DNA of 38,062 nucleotides, from contig CAJVPJ010000170.1 in NCBI GenBank assembly GCA_910592205.1, positions 1-38,062 of the forward strand, read 5' to 3'. A model generated the notes under the pieces. The model made no database searches and had not been told where the DNA came from. It was given only the letters and a program-made list of their open reading frames with translations. The stretch comes from Paraglomus occultum. Lineage: Eukaryota > Glomeromycota > Glomeromycetes > Paraglomerales > Paraglomeraceae. A program made the translations under genes and the position numbers. Below are positions 35,781-38,062 of the stretch, one piece after another. Positions within the stretch are counted from its first letter, which is position 1. Each line of letters begins with the position of its first letter.

Positions 35781-37818
35781 GATCCGCTCCTTATTAACTC
35801 TATAGATGCGCTCGATAAATTTATTTTTATAATGCACTTTGTGCTCACCTCAATCACAACAGAGTGGATGGTCAGTGTTTTGTAATTTTCGCAATAGAAC
35901 AGTATCATAATGTTTATCCACAAAGAGGGATCGTGCCATAATGATAATCATAATAAAGTATAAACCACATGTGCCTTCCCCATCAAAGCATAGGCTGCGT
36001 GTGTAATGCAAAATCTAAACGGTTAATTCTCACGTTTGAAACCCTCGGACTCGGTAACTTGTTATTCAACAGGATCATTCGAGTGCCAAATTCATATATG
36101 TTAGACATCATCGTCTGCAAATCTTTAATGCCAGTGGATAGTGTACTGTATACTGGAATAAACTGCTACATAGCAACGGTTTTGCTCCTTATTCTAACCA
36201 CAACAAGAAGCGAAGACGAGGTTTCATTCTTTTTTATTGGCGCAGCTCATTACGGGTGAAGGAACGGTATGAGTGATGGATTGAAATATGTTCCCATTGG
36301 TATCTTCATGAATATAAGCCTTCAACTTATCCGCACTCTGTACAATTAATTCCGGAAACATTGCACGATATTTCCCGCAAAAAATACCAACAAATTAATA
36401 CGGACACTGACTTTGAACGTAAACAATAATGATATGCATCGCAATATCATTCCTGACTCAATTTCTGTTGTCGGCAGTCTCATTCACGATATAGCCCGCG
36501 AAATGGTACTGAAGTCCATACATAATTACTTCATGCTCTGCAAAAGTTGAAGAGATATTTGTGAGCCAGCTCATATGTTGTGTTCTTTAATGCTATCAAT
36601 ACTTACTATAGATTTGGAGATCATACAACTGCAACAGACTCAAACTTGCACTAGCCCCCGCCATACCTCCTGACGATTCTATTTAAAGATAACTTTTAGC
36701 AGCAAATCTTGATCTTGTCATCAAAGTAATGTGAATGTTGGTGGTCCGCTAACTTCGCTGTCAGAAGACCTTACTGACTAAATCATATCAAGCCTTAAAT
36801 TATGTAATTTGAGAAGAGACCTCAATCTTTTTTCTCAACGATCTCTTTTAATGAAATGGGTGAAAAAAAAATTATGGTTTATTAATCCCCCTCCAAAAAA
36901 ACGGCAAATTTTCTAGGTTTTCTATCAATTATCCGCGCGTCGGTACGCACCACCCTAACCCTAACCCTTCTCTGATACTACGACATTCTTCCTGAGGATC
37001 TTCAGACGATGCAAATAAACAATTTTCACCACTACAAAACATACGTGTTTAGAATTACACTACTATGAACAGACTGTAAATCAGAAATTGCTCTATCATA
37101 TGGCATAGCATAGTCTTGGCTTTTTTTCTTCTCTTGGTTCAAGAAGTATCTTTATTTGGAGGCGATGTTAGGAAGAGTATTTTGTCCTCTATTTACATCA
37201 GTCTTCGTATGGCTAGCTTACCTAATAATAACGATCGTAATAGCAGCATGGAGTACGAATACGTCTACATTCCTTTATTCTCAGTATTAAATAATATTAA
37301 TATGCACGCGAAACACGTCTTTTAATTGTAGTGTACTGTGTCCTTGGTTACAGGGTTAACAATTTGTCGCGTGTCGCAGCTGCCGCAGCCTTAGAATAGT
37401 TCGTTGTTAAATTATGCGTAGCACAGCGCAGATGAGACTTGCTTTATAAGCAATAGGATGATATGAATCAAGAAAGGAAGACTTTTAAGAGTTTATTGAC
37501 CAATGATAAGTTGTTTGCTTGATGTTATGAGTGAATAGATTATCCAAGTCTTATAGATAAGCATACAGTGACATTTTAATTTGTCGGCATTGTAATACCG
37601 CAAATGGTTAAACTCTACCAGATGACATAAGCGCATGCTAACGATTGCCAGTGAGTCATTTAAGAGAAATTTTCCCACACCACTATCATCATTGAACCTA
37701 CCTTTCTTGGAAGCACATTGTCATTTGTTTTATCTCAGTTCTATGAATATACCATAAGTTTTATCCGCGGTAGAGACGTCGTTTAAAGGGTGTCACTACC
37801 GTAAAAGTTTTGCACCGC
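35781..37818. other. Gene-free right flank
   Basis: 3' flank of the transporter, then AT-rich sequence with only short ORFs (for example 35969-36259 and 37116-37325) that show no domain. The one feature is a short telomere-type tract at 36953-36968. Confidence 0.45.
36953..36968 (-). repeat. Short interstitial telomere-type repeat
   Basis: CCCTAACCCTAACCCT on the plus strand, which is TTAGGG repeated two and two-thirds times on the minus strand. Too short to be a telomere; may be chance or a scar of end repair. Confidence 0.6.
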
Positions 37819-37859
37819 ATCGTCTTATACAGGCATCATCACGCTCAGTAACTAATTTT
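37819..37859 (+). repeat. Left arm of a perfect 41-bp inverted repeat
   Basis: Begins ATCGTCTTATACAGGCATCA and ends AACTAATTTT. It is the exact reverse complement of 38022-38062, with 162 bp between the arms. Confidence 0.95.
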
Positions 37860-38021
37860 TCGTTGCACATAGATCTATTATTTAAACTCGCTTCAATCCT
37901 AAGATTCGTATCCACGATCATTCGTTCGGAAGCTAATAACATTGTACATTGTTTATTGTTACTACCATTATCGCCACCTACAACATATCACAACATACCA
38001 CTATTACTGCAACCACTAGAG

Positions 38022-38062
38022 AAAATTAGTTACTGAGCGTGATGATGCCTGTATAAGACGAT
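38022..38062 (-). repeat. Right arm of a perfect 41-bp inverted repeat, at the window end
   Basis: Exact reverse complement of 37819-37859. It stops exactly at the last base of the window, so the repeat may continue outside. Confidence 0.95.

Noticed and set aside
36953-36968. Chromosome end
   Set aside because: Only about two and two-thirds telomere-type units, with a further 1.1 kb of ordinary sequence to the right.

Overview
The window looks like nuclear DNA of an early-diverging fungus. It is AT-rich and its genes are cut by many short GT-AG introns, some with a visible TACTAAC branch site. The gene set is eukaryotic housekeeping plus families typical of soil fungi: a secreted proteinase K-like subtilase, a BTB-TLDc protein, a minimal YABBY/HMG-like protein and Gly-rich collagen-like exons. 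An arbuscular mycorrhizal fungus (Glomeromycotina) or a close Mucoromycota relative is my best guess. That is inference, not proof. Exon coordinates were worked out by hand from splice motifs and reading-frame continuity.

Left part (1-8500, all genes on the minus strand): a collagen-like gene cut by the left edge (14-778); a complete secreted S8A subtilase in four exons (1921-3518); an orphan multi-exon gene lacking a clear 5' end (4070-4784); a GC-rich structured element with 5S rRNA-like features (about 4891-5011); and a BTB-TLDc gene (6830-8462).

Middle desert (8463-15355): nearly 7 kb of AT-rich sequence with no long gene. It holds one striking small transcription unit on the minus strand: a TATA box (10464-10471), a long A/C-rich leader of TTCAAAC-like repeats, and a 40-codon ORF (10074-10196) ending in a perfect CaaX motif (CSIM). 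It has the architecture of a fungal lipopeptide mating-pheromone precursor and is the most interesting object in the window.

Right part (15356-35780): a dense housekeeping block. It contains a DNAJC7-like TPR-J co-chaperone (15356-17568), tRNA-Thr(CGU) (18568-18639), the ribosome-biogenesis GTPase NOG1 (18787-21416), an F-box-like/LRR protein (22902-24753), an 18-exon THADA/Trm732 homologue on the minus strand (25054-32596), a divergently transcribed 70-residue YABBY/HMG-like protein (33250-33632), and a GDP-fucose-type Golgi nucleotide-sugar transporter (34242-35780). The genes are not an operon. They share only intergenic spacers, including a likely bidirectional promoter between THADA and the HMG-like gene.

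Right end (35781-38062): apparently non-coding. It holds a short telomere-type CCCTAA tract and a perfect 41-bp inverted repeat whose right arm ends exactly at the window end. That is either a foldback element or a contig-end artefact.
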